From positions 1 through 64,000 of the forward strand of contig JBPCSQ010000028.1 in the NCBI GenBank assembly GCA_051006995.1: a stretch of 64,000 bases of DNA, read 5' to 3'. Made by a program: the position numbers and the translations under genes. The notes under the pieces were generated by a model, which made no database searches, was not told where the DNA came from, and saw nothing but the letters and a program-made list of their open reading frames with translations. Source of the DNA: JAIQGF01 sp051006995. GTDB taxonomy: Bacteria > Acidobacteriota > Terriglobia > Terriglobales > Acidobacteriaceae. Of this stretch, positions 26,874 to 36,142 are shown piece after piece; position 1 is the stretch's first letter, and each line of letters starts with the position of its first letter.

Positions 26874-27321
26874 TTCGACCCCGAAGGCGCAGCGCCATCA
26901 CCGCATCCTGGAGCTCATTGCGCGCGAGCCCATGGTCACCCAGGAAGACATGGTGAAACGGCTTTCGCAGCAGGGGCTCAGGGTCACGCAGGCGACCCTG
27001 TCGCGCGATATCAAGGAATTGGGGCTGGTGAAGACCGCCGAGGGGTACGTCGCGCCGGGCGATCTGGCTGAAGCGGAGACCACGGGGCCGTCGCTGGAGC
27101 ATTTGTTGCGCGAGTTCGTGGTGGACGTGCGCGAGGCACAGAACCTGCTGGTCGTGAAGACCAGCCCGGGCAGTGCGCAGCCGGTCGCGGCAGCGCTGGA
27201 CGCGGAGAATTGGCCGGAGACGGTGGGCACGATCGCCGGAGATGACACCATCCTGGTGGTCAGTCCCGACAACCGGAGCCGGCGCGCTTTAGCGGCGAAG
27301 ATTCGGGACGCGATGGGCTAG
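26869..27321 (+). CDS. argR: arginine repressor ArgR
   Basis: The 150-residue protein is a complete ArgR, the hexameric arginine-responsive regulator. The N-terminal winged helix has RHHRILELIAREPMVTQEDM, then VTQATLSRDIKELGLVK, the recognition helix. The C-terminal oligomerisation/arginine-binding domain has NLLVVKTSPGSAQPVAAALD and GTIAGDDTILVV. argF, argG and argH follow on the same strand, which fits its role. Autorepression is predicted from the operator at its start codon. Confidence 0.95.
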   Translation: MRSTPKAQRHHRILELIAREPMVTQEDMVKRLSQQGLRVTQATLSRDIKELGLVKTAEGYVAPGDLAEAETTGPSLEHLLREFVVDVREAQNLLVVKTSPGSAQPVAAALDAENWPETVGTIAGDDTILVVSPDNRSRRALAAKIRDAMG

Positions 27322-27409
27322 TTGTGAGTTGTTAGTAACAGGTTCCTGGCGAGAGTGAACTCCCGCTCGGAATGACAAGGGTTCAACGACGATTGAAGAG
27401 GAACGAACG

Positions 27410-28417
27410 ATGGTGACAGCACGCACAGCGCTGGCGGGATTGCAGCAGCAGAACCTGATCTCGATTCAGGACCTTTCGCCCTACGAGGTGGAAGAGATTT
27501 TCGAGCTGACGCGCCGCATCAAGGCGCGCCCGGCGGCCTACAGCCGCGCCTTGGCGGGCAAGCAGTTCATGATGATCTTCGAGAAGCCGTCGCTGCGCAC
27601 GCGCGTGACCTTCGAGGTCGGTATCAATAGCCTGGGTGGCCACGCCCTGTTCATGGAGCAAACCGCGGGCATCGCCAAGCGCGAGAAGGTGGCGGACGTG
27701 GGGCGGAACCTGGAGCGCTGGGTGCAAGGCATCATCCTGCGCACCTTCAAGCACACGACGGTTGCGGAAATGGCGGCGAATACCTCGGTGCCGGTGATCA
27801 ATGCGCTGACCGATAAGGAGCATCCCTGCCAGGCGCTGGCCGACTATTTCACGCTGGCGGAAAAATTCGGCGATTTGAAACCGCGCAAGCTGGCCTTCGT
27901 CGGCGACGGCAACAACGTCGCCCACTCGCTGATGCTGACGGCGGCGAATCTCGGCAGCAAGATCGCCGTCGCGACGCCGAAGGGTTACGAGCCGGCGAAA
28001 GATGTGGTGCAGGCGGCGCAGCGGATTGCCAAGCGAACCGCGGCGACAATCGAAATCACGCACGATGCAAAGGCCGCCGTAGCGGGCGCGGACGCCGTCT
28101 ACACCGATGTCTGGGCGAGCATGGGGCAGGAGAGCGAGGCACAATCGCGCGACATGATCTTCCGGCCCTATCAGGTGAACTCGGAGTTGATGTCGCTGGC
28201 GGCGCCACACGCTGTGTTCATGCATTGTCTTCCGGCGCACCGCGGCGATGAGGTCACGGATCAGGTGCTGGATTCGGCGCAGTCGGTTGTGTATGACGAG
28301 GCCGAGAACCGGCTGCATGTGCAGAACGCCATCCTGGTCATGCTGGCGGGCACCACCAAGGGACTGCCGGTGGGAACCGTCAAGACGGCCACGGCAGTCA
28401 GGACCGCGCGGGCGTAG
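27410..28417 (+). CDS. argF: ornithine carbamoyltransferase
   Basis: The 335-residue enzyme joins carbamoyl phosphate and ornithine to citrulline. The carbamoyl-phosphate loop reads FEKPSLRTRVTFE, ALTDKEHPCQALADYFTL follows, and the ornithine-side HCLPAHRGDEVTDQVLDS carries the catalytic Cys. It lies about 90 bases after argR behind an AAGAGGAA ribosome-binding site and about 140 bases ahead of argG, in the same direction. Length and motifs are typical of anabolic OTCase. Confidence 0.96.
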   Translation: MVTARTALAGLQQQNLISIQDLSPYEVEEIFELTRRIKARPAAYSRALAGKQFMMIFEKPSLRTRVTFEVGINSLGGHALFMEQTAGIAKREKVADVGRNLERWVQGIILRTFKHTTVAEMAANTSVPVINALTDKEHPCQALADYFTLAEKFGDLKPRKLAFVGDGNNVAHSLMLTAANLGSKIAVATPKGYEPAKDVVQAAQRIAKRTAATIEITHDAKAAVAGADAVYTDVWASMGQESEAQSRDMIFRPYQVNSELMSLAAPHAVFMHCLPAHRGDEVTDQVLDSAQSVVYDEAENRLHVQNAILVMLAGTTKGLPVGTVKTATAVRTARA

Positions 28418-28419
28418 CA

Positions 28420-28550
28420 GTTTCAGTTTCCTGTTGCAGGTTGCACGTTTCGAGTTTCGCGTCTCGCGTGGTCAAGCCTACCGATTGCATTGACGGCTCT
28501 TGGTAGCGTGAAACCTTGAAACGTGAAACTTGGAAACCTTCTCTTTTGGG
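28420..28550. repeat. inverted word hairpin between argF and argG
   Basis: The spacer holds GCACGTTTCGAGTTTCGCG on its left side and CGTGAAACCTTGAAACGTG with AAACTTGGAAACC on its right, so the halves are imperfect reverse complements. It could pair as a long stem-loop in the arg transcript. Confidence 0.7.
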
Positions 28551-28557
28551 GATTCAC

Positions 28558-29814
28558 ATGGCTGACAAGGTTGTACTGGCATATTCCGGCGGACTGGATA
28601 CGTCCATCATCATTCCCTGGCTGAAGGAGACGTATGGCTGCGAAGTAATCGCCATGATCGCCGACGTCGGCCAGGGCGACGACACTGAGGCAGTCACCAG
28701 GAAGGCGAAGAAAACCGGCGCCAGGAAGGTGTATGTCGAAGACCTGCGCAAGGAATTTCTGACCGGCTACGTCTTCCCTACCTTGCGCGCGGGCGCGGTG
28801 TACGAGCACACCTACCTGCTGGGAACATCCATGGCGCGGCCAGTGATCGCCAAGCGGCAGGTCGAAGTGGCCCTGGCCGAGGGCGCGAACGCAGTGGCCC
28901 ATGGCTGTACCGGCAAGGGAAACGACCAGGTCCGCTTCGAGCACGCCTACCAGGCGTTGGCGCCGTCGCTGAAGGTGATCGCTCCCTGGCGCGAATGGAA
29001 GCTGAATTCGCGCGAAGATTGCCTGGATTATGCCGAGGCGCGCGGTATTGCGGTCGAGGCCAGCCGGACCAAGATTTATTCGCGCGACCGCAATCTGTGG
29101 CACCTGAGCCACGAGGGCGGCGAACTGGAAGATCCCAACAACGCGCCTAAGGACGACATGTGGCAGTTGACGCTGTCGCCGCAGAAGGCGCCGGACAAGC
29201 CGGAAGAAGTGACCATCGCATTCGAGCAAGGCACGCCGGTCGCGGTGAACGGCCGGACGCTGGATCCGGTGACGCTCGTCGAGCAGCTCAACGCGATCGG
29301 CGGGCGCAACGCCATCGGGCGCGTGGACCTGGTGGAAAACCGGTTTGTCGGCATCAAGTCGCGCGGCTGCTACGAAACGCCGGGCGGAACCTTGCTGCTG
29401 ACGGCCCATCGCGAGCTGGAGTCGCTGTGCCTCGATCGCGAGGTCATGCACTACAAGCAGCAGATCGGGCTGAAGTACGCGGAGATGGTGTACTTCGGAC
29501 TCTGGTTCACGCCGCTGCGCGAGGCGCTGGACGCGTTCATCAGCTCAACGCAGCAGTCGGTCACCGGAAGCGTGACGCTGAAGCTCTACAAGGGCAACAT
29601 CAGCGTGGCGGGGCGCGAGTCGGAATTCTCGCTGTACCAGACCGGGCTGGCCGCCTTCACCATGGATGGCTACAACCCGAAGGATGCGGAGGGGTTCATC
29701 CGCATTCTCGGCTTGCCGGCGCGGGTGCAGGCGCCGCTGCGGCACAAGAAGATGACCTCGGAGCGGCAGCGCGGGAAGGAATTCCTGAAAGCAACCACGA
29801 CGGCGGCAGATTAG
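28558..29814 (+). CDS. argG: argininosuccinate synthase
   Basis: From the ATG at 28558 (MADKVVLAYSGGLDTSIIIP) the product is 418 residues, the normal length of type 1 ASS. The PP-loop SGGLDTS binds ATP; TGKGNDQVRFEHAY and YSRDRNLWHLSHEGGELEDP are conserved synthase segments. It condenses citrulline with aspartate. It follows argF and precedes argH; a ten-base-pair hairpin lies in the 69-base spacer to argH. The start was chosen because the frame upstream runs through the word repeat. Confidence 0.97.
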   Translation: MADKVVLAYSGGLDTSIIIPWLKETYGCEVIAMIADVGQGDDTEAVTRKAKKTGARKVYVEDLRKEFLTGYVFPTLRAGAVYEHTYLLGTSMARPVIAKRQVEVALAEGANAVAHGCTGKGNDQVRFEHAYQALAPSLKVIAPWREWKLNSREDCLDYAEARGIAVEASRTKIYSRDRNLWHLSHEGGELEDPNNAPKDDMWQLTLSPQKAPDKPEEVTIAFEQGTPVAVNGRTLDPVTLVEQLNAIGGRNAIGRVDLVENRFVGIKSRGCYETPGGTLLLTAHRELESLCLDREVMHYKQQIGLKYAEMVYFGLWFTPLREALDAFISSTQQSVTGSVTLKLYKGNISVAGRESEFSLYQTGLAAFTMDGYNPKDAEGFIRILGLPARVQAPLRHKKMTSERQRGKEFLKATTTAAD

Positions 29815-29847
29815 GAATAAGGCTTAAGGCAGGATTGAATTTTGAAA

Positions 29848-29873
29848 TAGCCCGGCCGAGGGCGGCCGGGCTA
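29848..29873. repeat. REP-like hairpin between argG and argH
   Basis: TAGCCCGGCC (29848-29857) pairs perfectly with GGCCGGGCTA (29864-29873) around GAGGGC. A short T run (ATTTTC) follows just before argH, so it may attenuate read-through, but the gene begins 10 bases further on and the palindrome type is that of a dispersed repeat. Confidence 0.6.
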
Positions 29874-29883
29874 CATTTTCAGC

Positions 29884-31314
29884 ATGGACAAAATGTGGTC
29901 GGGACGATTTCGCGAGCCGCTCGATAAGGAATTCGAGCAGTGGCAGCGGTCGTTTGGCTTCGATTGCCGGCTGCTGCAGGACGAGACCGCGGCCAGCCAG
30001 GCCTATGCGCGCGCGCTACACAAGGCCGGCATCTTCAGCTCCAAAGAATTGAAAGAAGTCTTGGCCGCGCTGGACAAGATTGCCGCCGCGCCCCCGCCCA
30101 ACCCCGCGGACTTTCCCGGCGTCGAGGACGTGCACCAGTTCGTCGAGCAGGAACTGGTCAAGCTTGCCGGCGACACGGGATACAAACTGCACGCCGGGCG
30201 CAGCCGCAACGAGCAGATTGCCACCGACCTGCGCATGTACACGCGCCGCAGCATTGACGCGATTCGCGCCGCGATCGCAGAGCTGGCGAAGCAATTCCTG
30301 AACAAGGCGGACCAGTACCAGGACGCGGCAATGCCGTCGTACACGCATTTGCAGCGCGCCGAACCGGTGCTGGTGGCGCATTGGCTTCTGGCGTGGACGG
30401 AGATGCTGCTGCGCGATGCCGACCGGCTGGCCGACTGCCGCAAGCGGCTGAACGTGCTGCCGCTGGGCTCAGGAGCGATTGCCGGGCCGGGGATCGAGAT
30501 TGATCGCGCGCGGATGGCGGCCGAGCTCGGCTTCGACGGCATTACCGGCAACAGCATGGACGCGACCAGCGATCGCGACTTCGAGCTGGAATTTGTGCAG
30601 GCGCTCTCCGTGCTGGCGCTGCACTTGAGCCGCTGGGCGGAAGAGATGGCCCTGTTCTCCACCGTCGAGTACGGGTTTGTGCTCTTGCCGGAGGCGTACT
30701 CAACCGGCAGCAGCGCCATGCCGCAAAAGAAAAATCCCGACGCGCTGGAGTTGCTGCGCGGCAAGTGCGGCCGCGTTTTGGGTGCCGTAACGGCGCTGCA
30801 AACCGTGGTCAAAGGTCTGCCGCTCGCCTACAACAAGGACCTCCAGGAGGCGCAGGAGCCCCTGTTCGCCGCCGGCGATACGGTTGCGCAAGCGCTGGCG
30901 ATCGCCGCGGGCGTTATCTCCAAGGTTTCGTTCGACACCAAGCGGATGCGGCAGGCGGCAACTTCGGGATTTCTGAACGCAACCGCGGCGGCGCGCTATC
31001 TGGTGCGCAAGGGCGTGCCGTTCCGGTTGGCGCATGCGGCAGTCGGCCAGGCGGTACGGGTGGCGCTGGATCGAGGCTGCGAGCTGGAAGGATTGTCGCT
31101 GGCCGAACTGAAAAAGTTCCGGCCGGAATTCGACAAGGATTTTTACGATGCGTTAACCCTGGAGGCGGTCATCGCCAGCCACGATGTCCCCGGCGGGACG
31201 GCGCCGGGGCGGGTAAAAGCAGCGCTGGCGGAAGCGCGAACGCGGATCAGAGAAATGAAGAATGAAGAATTCAGAATGCAGAATGTGAAACGGAAGAAGC
31301 ACGCGCGGCCATAA
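29884..31314 (+). CDS. argH: argininosuccinate lyase
   Basis: The 476-residue enzyme splits argininosuccinate into arginine and fumarate. Family signatures include MWSGRFREPLDKEFEQWQRS, LHAGRSRNEQIATDLRMYTR, SYTHLQRAEPVLVAHW and the mobile serine loop GSSAMPQKKNPD. The last 19 residues (MKNEEFRMQNVKRKKHARP) are not conserved in the family; they are read from an intergenic AATGAAGAAT/GCAGAATG word array that has run into the gene end. It is the last arg gene of the block. Confidence 0.95.
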   Translation: MDKMWSGRFREPLDKEFEQWQRSFGFDCRLLQDETAASQAYARALHKAGIFSSKELKEVLAALDKIAAAPPPNPADFPGVEDVHQFVEQELVKLAGDTGYKLHAGRSRNEQIATDLRMYTRRSIDAIRAAIAELAKQFLNKADQYQDAAMPSYTHLQRAEPVLVAHWLLAWTEMLLRDADRLADCRKRLNVLPLGSGAIAGPGIEIDRARMAAELGFDGITGNSMDATSDRDFELEFVQALSVLALHLSRWAEEMALFSTVEYGFVLLPEAYSTGSSAMPQKKNPDALELLRGKCGRVLGAVTALQTVVKGLPLAYNKDLQEAQEPLFAAGDTVAQALAIAAGVISKVSFDTKRMRQAATSGFLNATAAARYLVRKGVPFRLAHAAVGQAVRVALDRGCELEGLSLAELKKFRPEFDKDFYDALTLEAVIASHDVPGGTAPGRVKAALAEARTRIREMKNEEFRMQNVKRKKHARP

Positions 31315-31335
31315 ATCGCTCGCGTAGTCAATAAG

Positions 31336-31372
31336 CAGGTCCCTCGCTGCGCTCGGGATGACTCGGCCCCCC
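31336..31372. repeat. TCCCTCGCTGCGCTCGGGATGAC-type dispersed repeat
   Basis: Downstream of argH is a GGTCCCTCGCTGCGCTCGGG plus ATGAC element. Shorter relatives with (T/C)GGAATGACA or GGGATGACA occur near 27360, 51750 and 57265. The internal CGCTGCGCTCG can fold; I treat it as a REP-class spacer repeat. Confidence 0.5.
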
Positions 31373-31386
31373 GTGCAAACGTCGCG

Positions 31387-32067
31387 CTAGCTCGCTTTCG
31401 CAACACGAGCCCGGAGCTGTTCCAGCACGCGCTGCGCGGCCTCGCCGGCTTCAACGGTCGAGAACCCCTCTCCCAATTCAATCACCGGCACGGAGGTAAG
31501 GCTCTGGCGGAACGCCGCGCCTGTTCCGTCGCCAACAGCGCCAAGGATGACAGCCGCCGGCTTGGCGGCCTTCATCAGAATGCGGCCGTCAGAAACATTG
31601 GTGGTGGTGAGGGGATCGAAACCGGCCTGGCGCAGCAGTTCCCGCAAATACGCCAGCACGCTGCATGAGCGGTCCACACAGAGGACGGCCGTGCCGGTGC
31701 GGTGCACTTCCCTGGCGGCGGAAGGCTGGTAAAAGGCCGCGATCGCTTCGGCTTCGGAGTCGTGCGTCTCCAGAAGCGTATTGAGGTTGGTGATTTTGAG
31801 CGTCTGCGCGATCATCCCGCCGGCATTGGAGAGCTTCAGATCGCCGCGAGCGGCGCGCGCCGAGGTGAGCAGGCGAACCATCAGGCCCAGCCCGGTACTG
31901 TCCACGAATTGCACGTCTCCAAGATGCAGCACGATGTTGCGGTCGGTGGCAATGAGCTTCTGCACACGCGCCAGCAGCTCATCGGATTCGGCGCCGGCAA
32001 CAATCCGTCCTGCGCATTTGACGACGGTAACCTTCCCCACCTGCCGAGACTCGAGCTGGAGCGGCAT
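31387..32067 (-). CDS. STAS domain fused to a degenerate receiver
   Basis: Residues 1-110 form a STAS (anti-anti-sigma) domain with the usual phospho-site region VLHLGDVQFVDSTGLGLMVR and Ser in DSTG. Residues about 120-226 (AVLCVDRSCSVLAYLRELLR, then ASKPAAVILGAV in place of a phospho-acceptor strand) look like a receiver fold in which the aspartate pocket is missing. The start is taken at the ATG at 32067. It probably acts in partner-switching signalling; no sigma factor or anti-sigma kinase is adjacent. Confidence 0.78.
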   Translation of the reverse strand: MPLQLESRQVGKVTVVKCAGRIVAGAESDELLARVQKLIATDRNIVLHLGDVQFVDSTGLGLMVRLLTSARAARGDLKLSNAGGMIAQTLKITNLNTLLETHDSEAEAIAAFYQPSAAREVHRTGTAVLCVDRSCSVLAYLRELLRQAGFDPLTTTNVSDGRILMKAAKPAAVILGAVGDGTGAAFRQSLTSVPVIELGEGFSTVEAGEAAQRVLEQLRARVAKAS

Positions 32068-32109
32068 TCCACTCACCCCCGTGTTTCGGAATTATATCGC
32101 GAGCGCGTT

Positions 32110-32235
32110 GGCCACAAAGGACACAGAAGAATGCAGAATGGCGCCACGCGTAAAGCAAGCGCACGCGCAATTCTGCATTTTTTATTCTGCATTCTGCATT
32201 CTTCATTGGTTTCTCCCTCGTGCCCTCTGTGGCAA
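32110..32235. repeat. large intergenic palindrome (GAAGAATGCAGAATG type)
   Basis: GAAGAATGCAGAATG (32126-32140) has a perfect 15-base reverse complement at 32190-32204, CATTCTGCATTCTTC, and outer parts GCCACAAAGG and CCTCTGTGGC nearly match as well. The structure fills the whole spacer between the STAS gene and the ABC ATPase gene. Confidence 0.8.
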
Positions 32236-32292
32236 ATGTCCGGTAGTGTAATATCGGAAGTTTGCGGTGCAAGTTCAGCCGTGTTCTGCACG

Positions 32293-32961
<669 letters not shown>

Positions 32962-32970
<9 letters not shown>

Positions 32971-33000
32971 CGCTTAGAGCTCTTGGCTGTAAGCTGCGGC
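32962..33000. repeat. degenerate word array (GCTCTTAGCGCTTAG type)
   Basis: GCTCTTAGCGCTTAGAGCTC and TTGGCTGTAAGCTGC form a short self-complementary word array overlapping the stop codon (TTAG) of the ABC ATPase gene. Confidence 0.6.
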
Positions 33001-33039
33001 AGGCGAGGCGCCTGCCGCTTTCACATTTCGGGGTGCGGG

Positions 33040-34440
33040 TTATTGCCGTTTTGCCGCTGGCACGCGAGACGCACGCAGCTTGTAGCCGGTGAGGTACGCC
33101 TCGTCGGCCTCCTTCGTCATTCCCTTGGCTTGATAGGCATTCGCCAGCCACACCCAGGCATCCGGGTCACGCGGCTGAAGTTTGGCGGCGCGCTGAAACG
33201 CGGCAATGGCGTCGTCGTAGCGCTTCAGGTTCATGGCGGTCAGCCCGAGGTTGTACCAGGCCAGCGGCACGTTGGGATTGAGCCGGACGGCGTTTTGAAA
33301 CGTGTCGAACGCCTCCTTCGGACGTCCGAGTCGATTGAGGATGACCCCGAGATTGATGCGCGCCTCCACGTTCCTGGGATCAATTTCGGTGATGCGCTGG
33401 AGTACCTGCTGCGCCGGCTGCATGCGGTTGCTGCGCAGGTAAAGAAAGGCAAGCTGGGTTCGCGAACCGACGTCATTCGGGCGGATCTGGGCGGCGCGCT
33501 GGAAGGCCGCCTCGGCCGGCGCGTCCTGATGGTTGCGCAGTTGGACCAGCCCGAGCAGCATCCATCCGGCATAAAGATTCGGCCGCGCCTTGAGCACCGA
33601 GTCCAACTCGCGTATCCCGCCGGAGGTATCTCCTTTGCGAAACAGTTGCTCCGCTTTTTCCAGTTTGACTATCGGCATGTCCACTCGTCGAAGTGTGACC
33701 GCCGCGATCAGCAGAATGGCGGCGAAGACGGGGAATACATACGGGCGGACGCGCCAGGTGCGTGGCACCAGGCGTGGGAAATCGAAGCTCAAGGCGGTAC
33801 CGAGCAACAACCCGGCAATGAAGCCGCCGACATGGGCCCCGTTGTCCACCCCGCCCTGGCGGATTCCATAGACCAGGTTGAAAGCGGCGAACACAACCAG
33901 GCTCACCAGGCTGATGCGCAATTCGTTCCGAGGAGCGGGAAGCTTCGCCAGATACAGCGTGGCGATTAGCGCGCCGGCAACCCCAAAGATGGCGCCGGAA
34001 GCCCCGGCCGTCACCACCACAGGATTGCGAATCAGGCTGGCAAGGCTCGCCGCAAGTCCCGTCAGAAGATAAAGCCAGAGGAAGCTGCGGCGGCCATAAA
34101 GGTGCTCGGCCATGCCGCCGAGCTGCCACAAGCACCACATGTTCACTGCGAGGTGGACGATGCCGATGTGAACGAACATCGCCGTCAGCAGGCGCCACCA
34201 TTGTCGGTCGAGCGTGAGCGGGCCGAAGTTCGCGCCCCAGCGCAGGATTTGATCGCTGGTGGGTTGAGTGAAGGAGGCGCCTTTCAGCACCATCAAGGCA
34301 AAGACGAGAACATTGATTGCAACCAGGACGGCGGTGACGCCGAAATCATGCCGCGGCGACGGCGGCGGAGCGGCTTTCGACTGGCATTCCGGGCAGAGGG
34401 TTTCGACGGATTCTGCTCCGCATTGTGAGCAAACAGGCAT
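33040..34440 (-). CDS. rhomboid protease with zinc ribbon and TPR domain
   Basis: The 466-residue protein combines an N-terminal zinc ribbon (CSQCGAESVETLCPECQ), a six-TM rhomboid domain, and a C-terminal TPR domain (about 270-460). The rhomboid part has HIGIVHLAVNMW (H-x-x-x-N), the serine in GASGAIFG (Ser148) and His203 in DNGAHVGGF, so the dyad is intact. It is an intramembrane serine protease whose TPR tail may recruit partners. The ATG at 34440 is preferred to a GTG at 34446. Monocistronic. Confidence 0.92.
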   Translation of the reverse strand: MPVCSQCGAESVETLCPECQSKAAPPPSPRHDFGVTAVLVAINVLVFALMVLKGASFTQPTSDQILRWGANFGPLTLDRQWWRLLTAMFVHIGIVHLAVNMWCLWQLGGMAEHLYGRRSFLWLYLLTGLAASLASLIRNPVVVTAGASGAIFGVAGALIATLYLAKLPAPRNELRISLVSLVVFAAFNLVYGIRQGGVDNGAHVGGFIAGLLLGTALSFDFPRLVPRTWRVRPYVFPVFAAILLIAAVTLRRVDMPIVKLEKAEQLFRKGDTSGGIRELDSVLKARPNLYAGWMLLGLVQLRNHQDAPAEAAFQRAAQIRPNDVGSRTQLAFLYLRSNRMQPAQQVLQRITEIDPRNVEARINLGVILNRLGRPKEAFDTFQNAVRLNPNVPLAWYNLGLTAMNLKRYDDAIAAFQRAAKLQPRDPDAWVWLANAYQAKGMTKEADEAYLTGYKLRASRVPAAKRQ

Positions 34441-34509
34441 GAACACAGCGTCGCGGGATATTGAATCGATGCTAACACAGCGATGCGGATGCGGAGCTCC
34501 AGCAGCGGG

Positions 34510-35436
34510 CTACTCGGGGTCAGTCATACGAACGGTAAGCACGGGGCAGGGAGCGTTGCTCACAACCTCGTAGGCTGTGGCCCACTTCAGGCGGCGGGCA
34601 AAACCCACCGGCTGGCGCACGCCAAGCACGACCAGCCCCGGTTGATACTGTCCCGCGGCAGCAAGGATGTGTTCCGCGGCAGTACCGAATTCCACGATCG
34701 TCTTGGCCGGCGACGCCAGACGCGCGTCCGCCGGTATCAGCGCCAGTAGGCGTTGATGAGCAGCGTCGCTGATCTGCTGCCGCTGCTGCGGATTCTCCAC
34801 CGGCTGCGTGGCGATGTGCATGAGCAGCAGCTCCGACCCCTGATGTTGGGCGAGCGAAAGCGCGTAGCCACCCGCTTTGAGCGAGTGCGCGCTGAAGCCC
34901 GTGCAGAACAGGATGGGACGTCCCGGAGTGCTCTCATTCACGTCCCCGGCGCGCGGGCCCACCATCAGCACGGGGCAACTGACCTGGCGAAACAGGGTTT
35001 CAGCCACGGAGCCGAGGATGAGTTTGCCGATGCGGCTGCGTCCATGCGTGCCGACCACCAGCAGATGGATGGACAGTTCGCCGATCTTGCGCTCGATGAT
35101 TTCCTTGACCTCGCCCTGCTCCACCAGCACCTGATGGTCTACGCCCTCCAGATGGCCGGCGATGAGCAAGTCGGTCATATGGCGCTGTGCATCACGCCAG
35201 GCATCTTCCAGGGCGCGCTGGCGCGCGTCGGCGGCTAGAAATTGGAATGGCTCCGGCGCTACCACATGCAGCAGGTAGATCTTGGAACCATAGCGTCGCG
35301 CGATGGCAAGGCTGTAATGCAGGGCCGCTTCCGAGACCGGATCGAAGTCGGTGGCCAGCAGGATGCGCTGCATGCTGACGGGCGTGGAGGCGTCCAGCGT
35401 CGGCGTGGCAGCAGGTTGGGCTGGCTGGTCGGGCAT
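34510..35436 (-). CDS. tandem universal stress protein
   Basis: Two UspA domains are fused in 308 residues. The first (about 20-160) has the ATP-binding signature VVGTHGRSRIGKLILGSVAE; the second (about 172-308) begins RPILFCTGFSAHSLKAGGYA and has GVRQPVGFARRLKWATAYE, lacking the glycine loop, so it probably does not bind ATP. Usp proteins protect cells under starvation and oxidative stress. It is followed, on the same strand at 33.0 kb, by the rhomboid gene at close distance (about 70 bases). Confidence 0.92.
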   Translation of the reverse strand: MPDQPAQPAATPTLDASTPVSMQRILLATDFDPVSEAALHYSLAIARRYGSKIYLLHVVAPEPFQFLAADARQRALEDAWRDAQRHMTDLLIAGHLEGVDHQVLVEQGEVKEIIERKIGELSIHLLVVGTHGRSRIGKLILGSVAETLFRQVSCPVLMVGPRAGDVNESTPGRPILFCTGFSAHSLKAGGYALSLAQHQGSELLLMHIATQPVENPQQRQQISDAAHQRLLALIPADARLASPAKTIVEFGTAAEHILAAAGQYQPGLVVLGVRQPVGFARRLKWATAYEVVSNAPCPVLTVRMTDPE

Positions 35437-35610
35437 AAGGCCGGCTGCGAAAGCCCCTTACCATAACACCGGGTACGACTCGGCTCAAGCGCGGTGGAAA
35501 CCGTCCATGGAGATCTCGCAAATGTCAACGTTTGTGGTGGCCGGTCATCCCCACTACAGCTCACGATTTCGCTTGACGGCAACTTCGCCCGGGGCTATTT
35601 CTCTTATCGA

Positions 35611-35886
35611 ATGTCGGGGTGCGTGCGAGCTTTCGTAGCCGTGTTGATAGCCTATGCTGTCATGGTGATCCTGGTATCGCCGGCCGTCCCATCTCCCGCG
35701 ACCACCCTGCCCACGCGACATTCGGTTCAGCCGCTGCACTTTGACGTGATGCTGACGGCCATGCTTTCCGCCGTGCGAAGCAGCGCCCCGCTGCTGTTCT
35801 CGCAGCATGAACTGCTGACTCGCAAAACCTGGCTCGCTAACTTTGCTCCTGAGACGCTGGACCTGATCTCCTCCCGCCTCTGCTGA
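35611..35886 (+). CDS. small membrane or secreted protein
   Basis: The frame from the ATG at 35611 (MSGCVRAFVAVLIAYAVMVI) codes for 91 residues: one N-terminal hydrophobic segment ending at LVSPAVPSPA, then a Ser/Leu-rich polar region. It could be a single-pass protein or a signal peptide. No family recognised. A strong plus-strand rho-independent terminator lies about 115 bases downstream, which supports a transcript here. Confidence 0.5.
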   Translation: MSGCVRAFVAVLIAYAVMVILVSPAVPSPATTLPTRHSVQPLHFDVMLTAMLSAVRSSAPLLFSQHELLTRKTWLANFAPETLDLISSRLC

Positions 35887-36001
35887 AACCTTCGTCCGTC
35901 TGTCTCCTTTGATCGCGGAAGTTCTGTGCAAGTTCTCCTGTCACTCTCCTGGGCAGGAGGCGCCCCTCTCCTTTACCTCTCCTACAGGAAGGGGCTACCA
36001 C

Positions 36002-36052
36002 GGCGGGCGGCCACCCACCGACGCACCAAAAGGCCGCCCGCCTTTCCTTTTT
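36002..36052 (+). terminator. rho-independent terminator
   Basis: GGCGGGCGGCC (36002-36012) pairs perfectly with GGCCGCCCGCC (36032-36042), followed by TTTCCTTTTT. The 11-bp stem with a T-rich tail reads on the plus strand only and would end the transcript of the 35611 gene. Confidence 0.85.
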
Positions 36053-36142
36053 CAATTCCGGTTTCTGTTTGTTTCGGCAATACCCACGCACTCTCGGCTG
36101 AACCGGGAGCTCGGCTCCGCAGCACTGAAACGGAACCTTGGA

